This document shows, one piece after another, positions 7,750-14,087 of a DNA stretch of 51,914 bases. Source of the DNA: Prevotella sp. (GTDB lineage: Bacteria; Bacteroidota; Bacteroidia; Bacteroidales; Bacteroidaceae); the NCBI GenBank assembly GCA_016291005.1, contig JAEEVT010000005.1:1-51914 (forward strand). The letters are read 5' to 3'. Every line of letters begins with the position of its first letter. Positions within the stretch are counted from its first letter, which is position 1. The position numbers were made by a program, and so were the translations under genes. The notes beneath the pieces were generated by a model, which saw nothing but the letters and a program-made list of their open reading frames with translations, was not told the origin of the DNA and did no database searches.

Positions 7750-8454
7750 TTAATTCTTAACTATTAACTCACTAACTTCCATATCGCCCGAACCGCGGAC
7801 GCTATTTTTGAAACTCGTGACATTACCACCCAGTTTGATATCGCCGGAACCCGTCAGTCGAGATTCTACTGAGCCGCTGTTGTCAAACCACATCTTGATA
7901 TCACCCGAACCTACCAGTTCTACCAAGGACTGTAAGGTCTTGACGTTCCTGACGTCCACATCGCCAGAGCCCACTAACGACACATTGATGCGATCACAAA
8001 TGATGTCGTCAAACTTAATGTCACCAGAGCCGTTCAGCGTGATGTCAAGGTTGTCGGTATCCACGAGACCATTACTCTCGAAGTCGCCAGAGCCCTTCAA
8101 CTCAATGCCGAGGAAGTCAGGAGAGCTCACGTAGACTGTAACGTCATCAGCGTCAGACACGCCTAAGTTAATGAGTTTTCCTTCACCCTTCATTCTAACC
8201 ACCAGCTTGTTGCCAGTCACATAGGTTTCTACATCGTGGAGAACTTTGACGGGAGCCTCAACACGAACAGAGAATGAGTCGTTCTGGGTGTACTTAACGT
8301 CTAACGAACCCTGCAGTTCTATGCGCTCAAAGTCCTTCAAATCGCGCTCATGCATGGCCTGCGGCTCCGTTTTGGAGTATCTCACCTTCAATCCGCTACA
8401 TGCACAGGATGTCAGCATCCCGATAGCCACAACTGCTAATAATACTTTTTTCAT
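7750..8454 (-). CDS. DUF2807 (head GIN domain) lipoprotein
   Basis: A 234-residue lipoprotein with lipobox LTSCAC (Cys18). The rest is a right-handed beta-helix-like DUF2807 domain marked by six repeats of the GSGD turn: KGSGDFES, NGSGDIKF, VGSGDVDV, VGSGDIKM, TGSGDIKL and RGSGDMEV. Members are abundant in Bacteroidota, often beside ECF sigma or PspC genes, with unknown molecular function; a role in adhesion or envelope sensing is only a guess. It is the first gene of the leftward series DUF2807-DUF6249-PspC-sigma-DUF5056 and is driven by the divergent promoter region at 8510-8544. Confidence 0.85.
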   Translation of the reverse strand: MKKVLLAVVAIGMLTSCACSGLKVRYSKTEPQAMHERDLKDFERIELQGSLDVKYTQNDSFSVRVEAPVKVLHDVETYVTGNKLVVRMKGEGKLINLGVSDADDVTVYVSSPDFLGIELKGSGDFESNGLVDTDNLDITLNGSGDIKFDDIICDRINVSLVGSGDVDVRNVKTLQSLVELVGSGDIKMWFDNSGSVESRLTGSGDIKLGGNVTSFKNSVRGSGDMEVSELIVKN

Positions 8455-8509
8455 ACGTTCTTCTTTTTTGTTGCTTTTTATCCGTTAGACGTCATAATTC
8501 GCTATTAAG

Positions 8510-8544
8510 TTGCAAAGTTAAGAAAAAAAATCGTATCTTTGCAC
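8510..8544. promoter_or_regulatory. Overlapping divergent promoters (DUF2807 leftward, methyltransferase rightward)
   Basis: Rightward: TTGC (8510-8513), 20 bp, TATCTTTG (8534-8541), with the methyltransferase ATG at 8550, only 8 bp beyond. Leftward: TAACTTTG as complement of 8513-8520, with a poor -33 (GTGC) at complement of 8541-8544. Each promoter's -7 box touches the other's -33 box, so both cannot easily be occupied together. Confidence 0.65.
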
Positions 8545-8549
8545 ACGGA

Positions 8550-9881
8550 ATGGCAAAATTACCTGTCGAGTTTACGGAATATACGCGCCAGTTGATGGGC
8601 GACGAACGCTTCGAACGCTACTTGCAGTCGTTCGAAGAGGAACCGCCTGTGAGCATCCGCTTGAATCCGAAGAAACTGGCTATTAGAAGTTGGCCATTAG
8701 CTGTTAGCAAAGAGCCAATAGCCAATAGTGAGCCCGTTCCTTGGTGCCGCAACGCCTACTACCTGTCCCAGCGTCCTAACTTTACTTTCGACCCGCTGTT
8801 TCACGCTGGCTGCTACTATGTGCAGGAAGCCGCGTCGATGTTCCTCGACGAGCTGCTGCGCCAAGTGAATCATGGGGACTGGAACACTGATAAAAGCGAA
8901 CCAGGAGATCAGGGTTCTCCGCAAGCGGAGTGTGGCACGCAATCCATTCCCTGTGATTCATTAGACCTTTGTGCTGCACCTGGTGGCAAGTCCACCCTCC
9001 TCCGTGCGGCACTACCCGAAGACTGCGTACTCTACTCCAACGAACCCATCCGCAACCGCGCCAGCATCCTTTTGGAGAACGTGACCAAATGGGGCTACGC
9101 GAACCACTTCGTCACCAACCTCTACCCTGAGGTTTACCGTAAGTCGAAGCTCTGCTTCGACCTCATCCTCTGCGATGTCCCCTGCTCCGGTGAAGGCATG
9201 TTCCGCAAAGATCCTGCCACCATCGGCGAGTGGAGTCCACAACAGGTGGAGAAGTGCTGGCGCCTGCAACGCGAGATAGTGGACGACGCCTGGGCATGCC
9301 TCAATCCCGGTGGACTATTAGTATATAGTACCTGTACCTTTAATACTAAAGAGAACGAGGAGAATATCCGCTACTTCTTAAAGCAGTACGACGCCGAGCT
9401 GGTTTCCGTCAACATCAAGCCGGAATGGAACATCACGGGGTCACTACTCCCTGGCTTCAATGGTCCAGTCTATCGTTTCATTCCAGGCCTGTCGCGTGGT
9501 GAAGGACTTTTTATCTGCGTGTTGCGCAAAGGAAGCGGATCGGCAGTTTTCACGGAGAAGACTGAATGTTCCCACGCTGGGAACAAACGATTCCCACGGC
9601 GGGAACAATCGATTCCCACGCTGGGAACAATCCCTTTACACGTAGATAATCCTCGGGCTGAACTATCTTATGCTCAAGCCATAGCCTACCTGCGCGGCGA
9701 GGCTCTGCGGCTGCCAGAGGACACACCACGTGGTGAGGTGACGGTAACCTTTCAAGGATTTCCACTCGGCCTGGTGAAGAACATCGGTTCGCGCGCCAAT
9801 AACCTCTATCCCAAAGAATGGCGCATCAGGACTACCCACGTTCCCGACACCTACCAACCAGTAATTGAGTTCAGAGTATAA
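8550..9881 (+). CDS. RsmF-like rRNA/tRNA cytosine-C5 methyltransferase (RsmB/NOP2 family)
   Basis: A 443-residue SAM-dependent m5C RNA methyltransferase, probably acting on 16S rRNA. The SAM-binding motif is LDLCAAPGGKST (residues 138-149). The two cysteines of the family are in DVPCSGEGMF (C212) and YSTCTF (C262). The C-terminal 100 residues match the RsmF-type RNA-binding tail (LPEDTPRGEVTVTFQGFPLG). Three segments look inserted: about 43-61 (AIRSWPLAVSKEPIANS), about 107-137 (before the SAM motif) and about 340-361 (SHAGNKRFPRREQSIPTLGT). Each is encoded by palindromic or inverted-repeat DNA, and none breaks the frame or a catalytic motif. Transcription starts only a few bases before the ATG. 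The gene converges on folA. Confidence 0.9.
   Translation: MAKLPVEFTEYTRQLMGDERFERYLQSFEEEPPVSIRLNPKKLAIRSWPLAVSKEPIANSEPVPWCRNAYYLSQRPNFTFDPLFHAGCYYVQEAASMFLDELLRQVNHGDWNTDKSEPGDQGSPQAECGTQSIPCDSLDLCAAPGGKSTLLRAALPEDCVLYSNEPIRNRASILLENVTKWGYANHFVTNLYPEVYRKSKLCFDLILCDVPCSGEGMFRKDPATIGEWSPQQVEKCWRLQREIVDDAWACLNPGGLLVYSTCTFNTKENEENIRYFLKQYDAELVSVNIKPEWNITGSLLPGFNGPVYRFIPGLSRGEGLFICVLRKGSGSAVFTEKTECSHAGNKRFPRREQSIPTLGTIPLHVDNPRAELSYAQAIAYLRGEALRLPEDTPRGEVTVTFQGFPLGLVKNIGSRANNLYPKEWRIRTTHVPDTYQPVIEFRV
8676..8728. repeat. Repeat insert 1 in the methyltransferase gene
   Basis: Inverted GGCTATT (8678-8684) and AATAGCC (8717-8723) flank GTTGGC/GTTAGC words. It encodes about 18 residues between SIRLNPKK and PVPWCRNAYYL, a junction that is short in relatives as I remember them. 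It shares three oligomers in order with the insert in the porE-like gene at 4928-4985. Confidence 0.55.
8865..8961. repeat. Repeat insert 2 in the methyltransferase gene, 97 bp with inverted ends
   Basis: The left end GTGAATCATGGGGA (8865-8878) and right end TCCCTGTGATTCAT (8948-8961) are inverted repeats with a few mismatches. An internal palindrome TCCGCAAGCGGA sits in the middle. It encodes about 30 hydrophilic residues between the helix DELLRQV and the SAM motif. Confidence 0.6.
9567..9632. repeat. Repeat insert 3: three 22-bp palindromic units inside the methyltransferase gene
   Basis: Units start at 9567, 9589 and 9611, each 22 bp with a TTCCCACGCTGGGAA-type palindrome (one GGC for CGCT variation in the middle unit). 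Because 22 is not a multiple of 3, the three units are read in three phases (SHAGN, FPRREQ, IPTLGT). The total of 66 bp adds exactly 22 codons. Confidence 0.85.
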
Positions 9882-9925
9882 AGATTAGAGTTCTCTCTTC
9901 GAAAGTATGGTCTTACGATGAGAGT

Positions 9926-10408
9926 TTAGTGTTTTTTCTCGTAGTCAACAAAAGCATATCGGAAAGCATGACGATCGTCGGTGTCATGCTCTTCGCGCCA
10001 TACCTCTTGCCAGTCGCTATAGTCCGGGAAGAAAGTATCAGCCTCGGCAGGCGTGTCGTCAATCTCCGTCAGACAAAGGCGGTCGGTTTTGTCCATCAGA
10101 TTGCTATATAAGGTAGCGCCGCCGATGATGAAGATATCCTCGTCGGGCTTACAAGTCATGATAAACTCATCCCAACTGGTGAAGCATTCGCAACCTGGCA
10201 ACTGCTTCGTCGAGCGTGTCAGTACGCAATTCCTACGATTGGGCAGCGCTCCCTTGGGCAGCGACTCATACGTCCGCCGACCCATCAGGATGGTATGTCC
10301 CGTAGTCAATGCCTTAAACCGCTTCAAGTCATTCGGCAACCAGTATATCAGCTTTTTCTTATATCCGATGGCCCTGTTCTTCGCCACCGCGGCAATCATC
10401 GAAACCAT
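9926..10408 (-). CDS. folA: Dihydrofolate reductase
   Basis: A 160-residue DHFR that reduces dihydrofolate to tetrahydrofolate with NADPH. It begins MVSMIAAVAKNRAIGYKKKL. The substrate-binding motif LPNDLKRFK supplies the catalytic Asp27, then GHTILMGRRTYESLP follows. The NADPH loop is FIIGGATLYSNLM. Length and motifs are complete. It lies 73 bp downstream of thyA on the same strand, which pairs DHFR with the enzyme that produces dihydrofolate. The gap to the convergent methyltransferase gene (9882-9925) shows no clear strong hairpin. Confidence 0.95.
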   Translation of the reverse strand: MVSMIAAVAKNRAIGYKKKLIYWLPNDLKRFKALTTGHTILMGRRTYESLPKGALPNRRNCVLTRSTKQLPGCECFTSWDEFIMTCKPDEDIFIIGGATLYSNLMDKTDRLCLTEIDDTPAEADTFFPDYSDWQEVWREEHDTDDRHAFRYAFVDYEKKH

Positions 10409-10439
10409 AAACTATGAACTATGAATTTTGAACTATGTC

Positions 10440-10463
10440 ATCGACCTTGGTCGCTTTGACCTT
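10440..10463. repeat. 24-bp direct repeat, copy in the folA-thyA gap
   Basis: The 24 bp beginning ATCGACCTTGGTCGCTTTGA are identical to 11345-11368 in the thyA-exbD gap. The copy continues into a small hairpin, CTTTGACC (10455-10462) with GGTCAAAG (10465-10472). Degenerate GAACTATGAACT repeats fill the rest of the gap. Confidence 0.85.
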
Positions 10464-10481
10464 AGGTCAAAGAACTATAAA

Positions 10482-11327
10482 CTATACACTAACTTCCGCT
10501 TTGATATGCGGCCAGGGGTCATAGTCCTCCAACTGGAAGTCTTCGTATTTGAAGTCGAAAATCGACTTTACGCTCGGGTTAATCACCATCTTAGGCAGGG
10601 GGCGCGGCTCGCGTGTCAGTTGCAGGCGGGCCTGGTCCAGATGGTTCAGATAGAGATGCGTATCACCAGTAGTATGGATGAAGTCGCCAGCCTCCATGTC
10701 ACAGACCTGTGCCATCATCTGCAGCAGCAGGGCGTATGAGGCAATGTTGAACGGCACACCTAAGAAGGTATCGGCACTCCGCTGATAAAGCTGCAGCGAC
10801 AGCCGGCGGCGAGCCCCACCCGAAGGGGAGGAACCCTGCTGCTCTCCTTCTGAAGTAATCGGAGCCGTATAGAACTGGAAAATGGTATGACACGGTGGCA
10901 AGGCCATGCGGTTTACCTCGGCAACGTTCCATGCCGAGACTATCATACGGCGCGAGTCGGGATTATTCTTCAACTGGTCCACCACCATCTGAATCTGGTC
11001 TATCACGCCACCGTCGTAGTCCGGCCACGAGCGCCACTGGTGCCCATAGACAGGCCCCAACTCGCCGTTCTCGTCAGCCCACTCGTTCCAGATGCGCACA
11101 CCGTGCTCCTGGAGGTACTTCACGTTGGTGTCACCATTGAGGAACCACAGCAGTTCATAGATGATTGATTTCAGGTGCAACTTCTTGGTAGTCAACAACG
11201 GGAAACCATCTTGCAAGTTGTAACGGCTCTGAGTGCCGAAGATGCTAAAGGTACCAGTTCCCGTGCGGTCACCCTTCTGCGTGCCCTCAGTCAGAATGCG
11301 ATTAAGTATGTCTAAATATTGCTTCAT
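10482..11327 (-). CDS. thyA: Thymidylate synthase with an in-frame insert
   Basis: Converts dUMP to dTMP using methylene-tetrahydrofolate, producing dihydrofolate for FolA. At 281 residues it is about 17 longer than the usual 264. The catalytic cysteine is C146 in [13 protein letters not shown]; the dUMP-binding segments [10 protein letters not shown] and [20 protein letters not shown] are intact. Residues about 155-175 ([20 protein letters not shown]) replace a short turn of about four residues found in E. coli (VADG) between FQFY and LSLQLYQRS. The DNA there (10803-10865) contains a CCCCACCC/GGGG hairpin. The gene is bracketed by copies of the same 24-bp repeat. Confidence 0.95.
   Translation of the reverse strand: MKQYLDILNRILTEGTQKGDRTGTGTFSIFGTQSRYNLQDGFPLLTTKKLHLKSIIYELLWFLNGDTNVKYLQEHGVRIWNEWADENGELGPVYGHQWRSWPDYDGGVIDQIQMVVDQLKNNPDSRRMIVSAWNVAEVNRMALPPCHTIFQFYTAPITSEGEQQGSSPSGGARRRLSLQLYQRSADTFLGVPFNIASYALLLQMMAQVCDMEAGDFIHTTGDTHLYLNHLDQARLQLTREPRPLPKMVINPSVKSIFDFKYEDFQLEDYDPWPHIKAEVSV
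10803..10865. repeat. Palindrome-containing insert inside thyA
   Basis: The stretch includes AGCCCCACCCGAAGGGGAGG, which folds as CCCC/GGGG, and encodes a hydrophilic Gly/Ser/Arg-rich loop absent from typical ThyA. The extent is estimated from the protein comparison, since the exact ends are not marked by clear inverted repeats. Confidence 0.6.
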
Positions 11328-11344
11328 ATTCTTTGAACTTTGTT

Positions 11345-11368
11345 ATCGACCTTGGTCGCTTTGACCTT
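11345..11368. repeat. 24-bp direct repeat, copy in the thyA-exbD gap
   Basis: Identical to 10440-10463 and similar just outside it (TTGAACTTTGTT before, AGGTCTATGAACTAT after). It lies between the thyA start and the stop of the upstream exbD gene. Confidence 0.85.
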
Positions 11369-11380
11369 TAGGTCTATGAA

Positions 11381-11845
11381 CTATTTCACCTTCACTGCCG
11401 AGTAATTGATGTTCAGCGCGTCGGCACGGCGTAGAGCCTGCTTCACGTCGTTGATGAGTCCCATCTCCGTATCTCTGTCAGCACGGATGCTCACCACCAA
11501 GTGCTGGCGGTCTTCTTCCGTCATGCTTGAGCGTTCCTGGGCGATGGCCTCACCAATCTGGGAGACGCTGACTAAACGGTCGTTCACCTGGACACGCGAC
11601 TCCTGACCAACCACCCTGCCCTGCGCATCGACAGGCTTGCCGATGAACACATAGACCACGCTCGACTTGCGCACCGCCTTATCGACCTCCGTACCCTGCG
11701 GCACGTTATACTGGACCTGCGGCTTGACGTCTCGCATGTGAGTGACAATCATAAAGAAGAACAATACCGTGAATATCAAATCCGGCATCGCCGCCAGGTT
11801 CAACCCCGGCACCCTACGCTTGTCCTGTCTACGAAAACGACTCAA
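11381..11845 (-). CDS. exbD: Biopolymer transporter ExbD/TolR family protein (second)
   Basis: A 154-residue inner-membrane protein of the proton-driven ExbB-ExbD motor that energises outer-membrane transport. A basic N-terminus (MSRFRRQDKRRVPGLN) precedes one transmembrane helix carrying the conserved proton-pathway aspartate (D22 in AAMPDLIFTVLFFFMIV). The periplasmic domain (about 45-154) ends in ALRRADALNINYSAVKVK, typical of ExbD. It is the last member of the exbB-small ORF-exbD-exbD series, with 29 bp of AT-rich heptad repeat between the two exbD genes. Two ExbD paralogues per ExbB are common in Bacteroidota. Confidence 0.9.
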   Translation of the reverse strand: MSRFRRQDKRRVPGLNLAAMPDLIFTVLFFFMIVTHMRDVKPQVQYNVPQGTEVDKAVRKSSVVYVFIGKPVDAQGRVVGQESRVQVNDRLVSVSQIGEAIAQERSSMTEEDRQHLVVSIRADRDTEMGLINDVKQALRRADALNINYSAVKVK

Positions 11846-11874
11846 GGTAATTCTTAACTTTTAATTCATAATTC

Positions 11875-12381
11875 CTAATTCTTAATTCCTTCAGCTATTC
11901 TCTGAGGATAGCGCTGCATGATGGTTTCGCGCTCCTCTTGAGAACAGTCACGGAGAGAATGACCATACTTCTGGCTCGCCATCTTCTCTCGCAGCGAACG
12001 GTAGGCAGCCACCACGGCGTTCTGCATCTCGAAGTAGGCATTGTAGCTGGTCTTGCGGTCGGTCTCAACAGCTATCATGTGGCGGTCGGTCTGACGCGAA
12101 GCCACAAACGACTCCACCTGAGCCGTCAGCTCCTGCAAAGTTACCGTCGAGTCGTTGCAGAAGAGGTGGTCGTCAGCATCTATACGTATCTGGAGTACGT
12201 TGCTGCGGCTGATGTCCTGCTGCTCCTGTTGCTGTTCGTCGACAGGCGGCAGACGACGTCCCAGTCCCTTGTCGGTATCCATCGACGAGGTCACCAGGAA
12301 GAAGACCAGCAACATAAACGAGATGTCTGCGGTCGACGTCGTATTGAGTTCAGGAACACTACGCTGCTTTCTTCTAAACAT
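11875..12381 (-). CDS. exbD: Biopolymer transporter ExbD/TolR family protein (first)
   Basis: A 168-residue ExbD from ATG 12379-12381 (MFRRKQRSVPELNTTSTADI). A longer reading from 12435 would overlap the upstream small ORF in another phase and is not favoured. The transmembrane helix carries the conserved aspartate D19 in TADISFMLLVFFLV. A Gln/Glu-rich linker (DEQQQEQQD) leads to the periplasmic domain, with an unusually long acidic/basic C-terminal tail (QEERETIMQRYPQRIAEG). Its first 8 bp overlap the end of the 45-codon ORF, so translation is probably coupled to it. Confidence 0.9.
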   Translation of the reverse strand: MFRRKQRSVPELNTTSTADISFMLLVFFLVTSSMDTDKGLGRRLPPVDEQQQEQQDISRSNVLQIRIDADDHLFCNDSTVTLQELTAQVESFVASRQTDRHMIAVETDRKTSYNAYFEMQNAVVAAYRSLREKMASQKYGHSLRDCSQEERETIMQRYPQRIAEGIKN

Positions 12382-12511
12382 GATTCTTATGATTGTCCAT
12401 CCAGAACGAGCGCGTGGCCGATACGACGACGGCAACGACTGCCACGAAGAGGGCTATGTACATCAGCCATAACATGACCTCTGCCATTAAGTTATTACCT
12501 GCTTCAGCCAT
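12374..12511 (-). CDS. 45-residue single-helix membrane protein between exbB and exbD
   Basis: A short reading frame starting at ATG 12509-12511 and ending with TAG at 12374-12376. The protein begins MAEAGNNLMAEVMLWLMYIA, continues as a valine-rich hydrophobic helix (about residues 12-33) and ends with a polar tail (SFWMDNHKNHV). Its start overlaps the exbB stop by 8 bp and its end overlaps the exbD start by 8 bp, so all three are likely translated in a coupled way. The single helix suggests an accessory subunit of the ExbBD complex; that is inference. The frame, hydrophobicity and overlaps are directly visible. Confidence 0.75.
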   Translation of the reverse strand: MAEAGNNLMAEVMLWLMYIALFVAVVAVVVSATRSFWMDNHKNHV

Positions 12512-13358
12512 TGTTGCGCGTTTTATAGTTAGTAATCGAGTCCATCAGCGTAATGGCGCTTTCTTCCATGTGAAGCGTCAAGCGGTCAATCTTAGAGATG
12601 ATGTAGTTGTAGAAGAACTGCAGGATGACGGCAACAATAATACCGAAGATTGTCGTTATCAGTGCCACCTTCATGCCCTCGGCCACGATAGTCGGACTGA
12701 TGTCGCCTGCCGTCTGGATGCGGTCAAAGGCCATTACCATACCGATGACGGTACCTAAGAATCCTAAAGACGGCGCTACGGCAATGAACAGTCTAATCCA
12801 CGAACAGCCTTTCTCCATCTGCGATATCTGGACGGCACCGTAGTTTGTCAGCTGACGGTCTATCTGTTCCAGTGGCTCCTTGATGTGAAGCAGTCCCTGA
12901 TAGCAGATGCTGGCCACGGGACCACGCGTGTTTCGGCACAGGGTCTTGGCTCCCTCCACATCGTTGGCTTCCAAACGGGCATCAACGTCGGCCACCAATT
13001 TCTTGGCATTCACCTCCGACAGCGTCAGGAAAATGATACGCTCGATGCAGAACGCCAGGCCCAACACCAGAGCCAAAGCCACCAACGACATAAAGCTCGC
13101 CGAGCCCTCGATGAACTTCCGCTTCAACAGCTTATGCAGTCCACCGCCTTCTTCGGCACCCTCAGGGTCATCACCCTCAATGTCGGCCATCGCCACCGTC
13201 AACGCCGAGTCAGCCACCAGTGTGTCACTCTTTACCAGTTCCGTCGTGTCACCCTTCGCCAGTACAGTTGTATCCTTCGCGGTCGGCTGCTGTGCGTATG
13301 CCATCAGCACAATGCCCAACGCCACCGTCAAGAATAATAACAAGATGATTCTCTTCAT
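12504..13358 (-). CDS. exbB: MotA/TolQ/ExbB proton channel family protein
   Basis: The ExbB-type channel subunit of the motor, 284 residues from ATG 13356-13358 (MKRIILLLFLTVALG). A reading from 13382 would begin upstream of the expected transcription start and is rejected. A signal-like first helix and a Thr/Asp-rich segment (AKDTTVLAKGDTTELVKSDT) precede the core. The core has the helix FMSLVALALVLGLAFCIERI and the typical channel stretch IAVAPSLGFLGTVIGMVMAF, then ITTIFGIIVAVILQFFYNY. The N-terminal extension with two helices is common in Bacteroidota ExbB. It is first in its operon, behind a consensus promoter. Confidence 0.92.
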   Translation of the reverse strand: MKRIILLLFLTVALGIVLMAYAQQPTAKDTTVLAKGDTTELVKSDTLVADSALTVAMADIEGDDPEGAEEGGGLHKLLKRKFIEGSASFMSLVALALVLGLAFCIERIIFLTLSEVNAKKLVADVDARLEANDVEGAKTLCRNTRGPVASICYQGLLHIKEPLEQIDRQLTNYGAVQISQMEKGCSWIRLFIAVAPSLGFLGTVIGMVMAFDRIQTAGDISPTIVAEGMKVALITTIFGIIVAVILQFFYNYIISKIDRLTLHMEESAITLMDSITNYKTRNNG

Positions 13359-13379
13359 TGTTTTTTCAGAATTTGAGTG

Positions 13380-13411
13380 CAAAGATACTGCAAACCGACT
13401 GAAAAACCAAA
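13380..13411 (-). promoter_or_regulatory. exbB operon promoter
   Basis: Minus strand TTTG (complement 13408-13411), exactly 20 bp, TATCTTTG (complement 13380-13387). The exbB ATG follows 22 bp downstream, leaving a short leader of about 15 nt. Confidence 0.85.
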
Positions 13412-13470
13412 TTATAACTTGTAATTAAGAATAATTTGTGGACTTAATTAAATATAATTAGGATAATTCC

Positions 13471-13529
13471 TTTCCCTGAACAGTAAGACTACTATTCATG
13501 CCAGGGTGCTGAGTAGTTACTTTCCCTGA
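13471..13529. repeat. Small inverted repeat flanked by TTTCCCTGA direct repeats
   Basis: TTTCCCTGA at 13471-13479 and again at 13521-13529 bracket an imperfect stem, AGTAAGACTACT (13482-13493) with AGTAGTTACT (13512-13521). It lies between the end of the fimbrial gene series (stop at 13548) and the exbB promoter. There is no T run, so it is not a classical intrinsic terminator. Confidence 0.45.
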
Positions 13530-13547
13530 CCCAATGACAGGTTTGGT

Positions 13548-14087
13548 TTAGATGTCGAACTTCTCAATGTCAACACGCGTCACGACATTATCCGTACAGA
13601 AATAGATGCGAGGTATGATGCTGGTGGCAAAGAGACTGTAAATCCTGCGGTCATCCTGTGGCGAATAAGGTATCACCAACCCGTTGGCAGCCCAATATGC
13701 TGCCACGCTCTCCCTGTCTTCCTCGCGACTGATAGCCACCATCTGGAAGTCCGGCTCATCCTTGTGCTCCAGATAGTACTGATTCAGCTGCGGCAAGTCA
13801 CGCTGGCAGTCCTTGCACGAAGTATTAAAGAAAACGATGACCGTCTGCCCCTTCAGATGCATCGTCGACCATTGGCTGGTAGTCTGGTCTTGTTGCGGAT
13901 TAGTCGTTTCAGGGTACGTCATAGTTACCGTAAAAAGCGGCACAAGGTCTCCGACCTTCACCTTTTCCGTCACCTCGGCATTGTCATCCTCGTCATCGTT
14001 CATGCTGCAACCAGCAAATATGCTGCTGCACCCCAGCAAAAGGAGGTACAGCAGCATATTATATATGACATATTGCTTACTTCTCAT
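13548..14087 (-). CDS. Thioredoxin-like (TlpA/AhpC-type) lipoprotein
   Basis: A 179-residue exported protein. After the hydrophobic start comes a lipobox-like FAGC (Cys26) followed by a strongly acidic stretch (SMNDDEDDNAE). The thioredoxin-like fold is visible: KVGDLVPLFTVTM, the strand TVIVFFNTSCKDCQRDLPQL with a CxxC active site (CKDC), FQMVAISREEDRE and the cis-proline strand SIIPRIYFC. Members are thiol-disulfide oxidoreductases or peroxiredoxin-like. Its ATG overlaps the TGA of the 3440-residue giant gene (ATGA), so it is the translationally coupled last gene of the fimbrial series. A role in reducing or shuffling disulfides of the exported giants is inference. Confidence 0.85.
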   Translation of the reverse strand: MRSKQYVIYNMLLYLLLLGCSSIFAGCSMNDDEDDNAEVTEKVKVGDLVPLFTVTMTYPETTNPQQDQTTSQWSTMHLKGQTVIVFFNTSCKDCQRDLPQLNQYYLEHKDEPDFQMVAISREEDRESVAAYWAANGLVIPYSPQDDRRIYSLFATSIIPRIYFCTDNVVTRVDIEKFDI

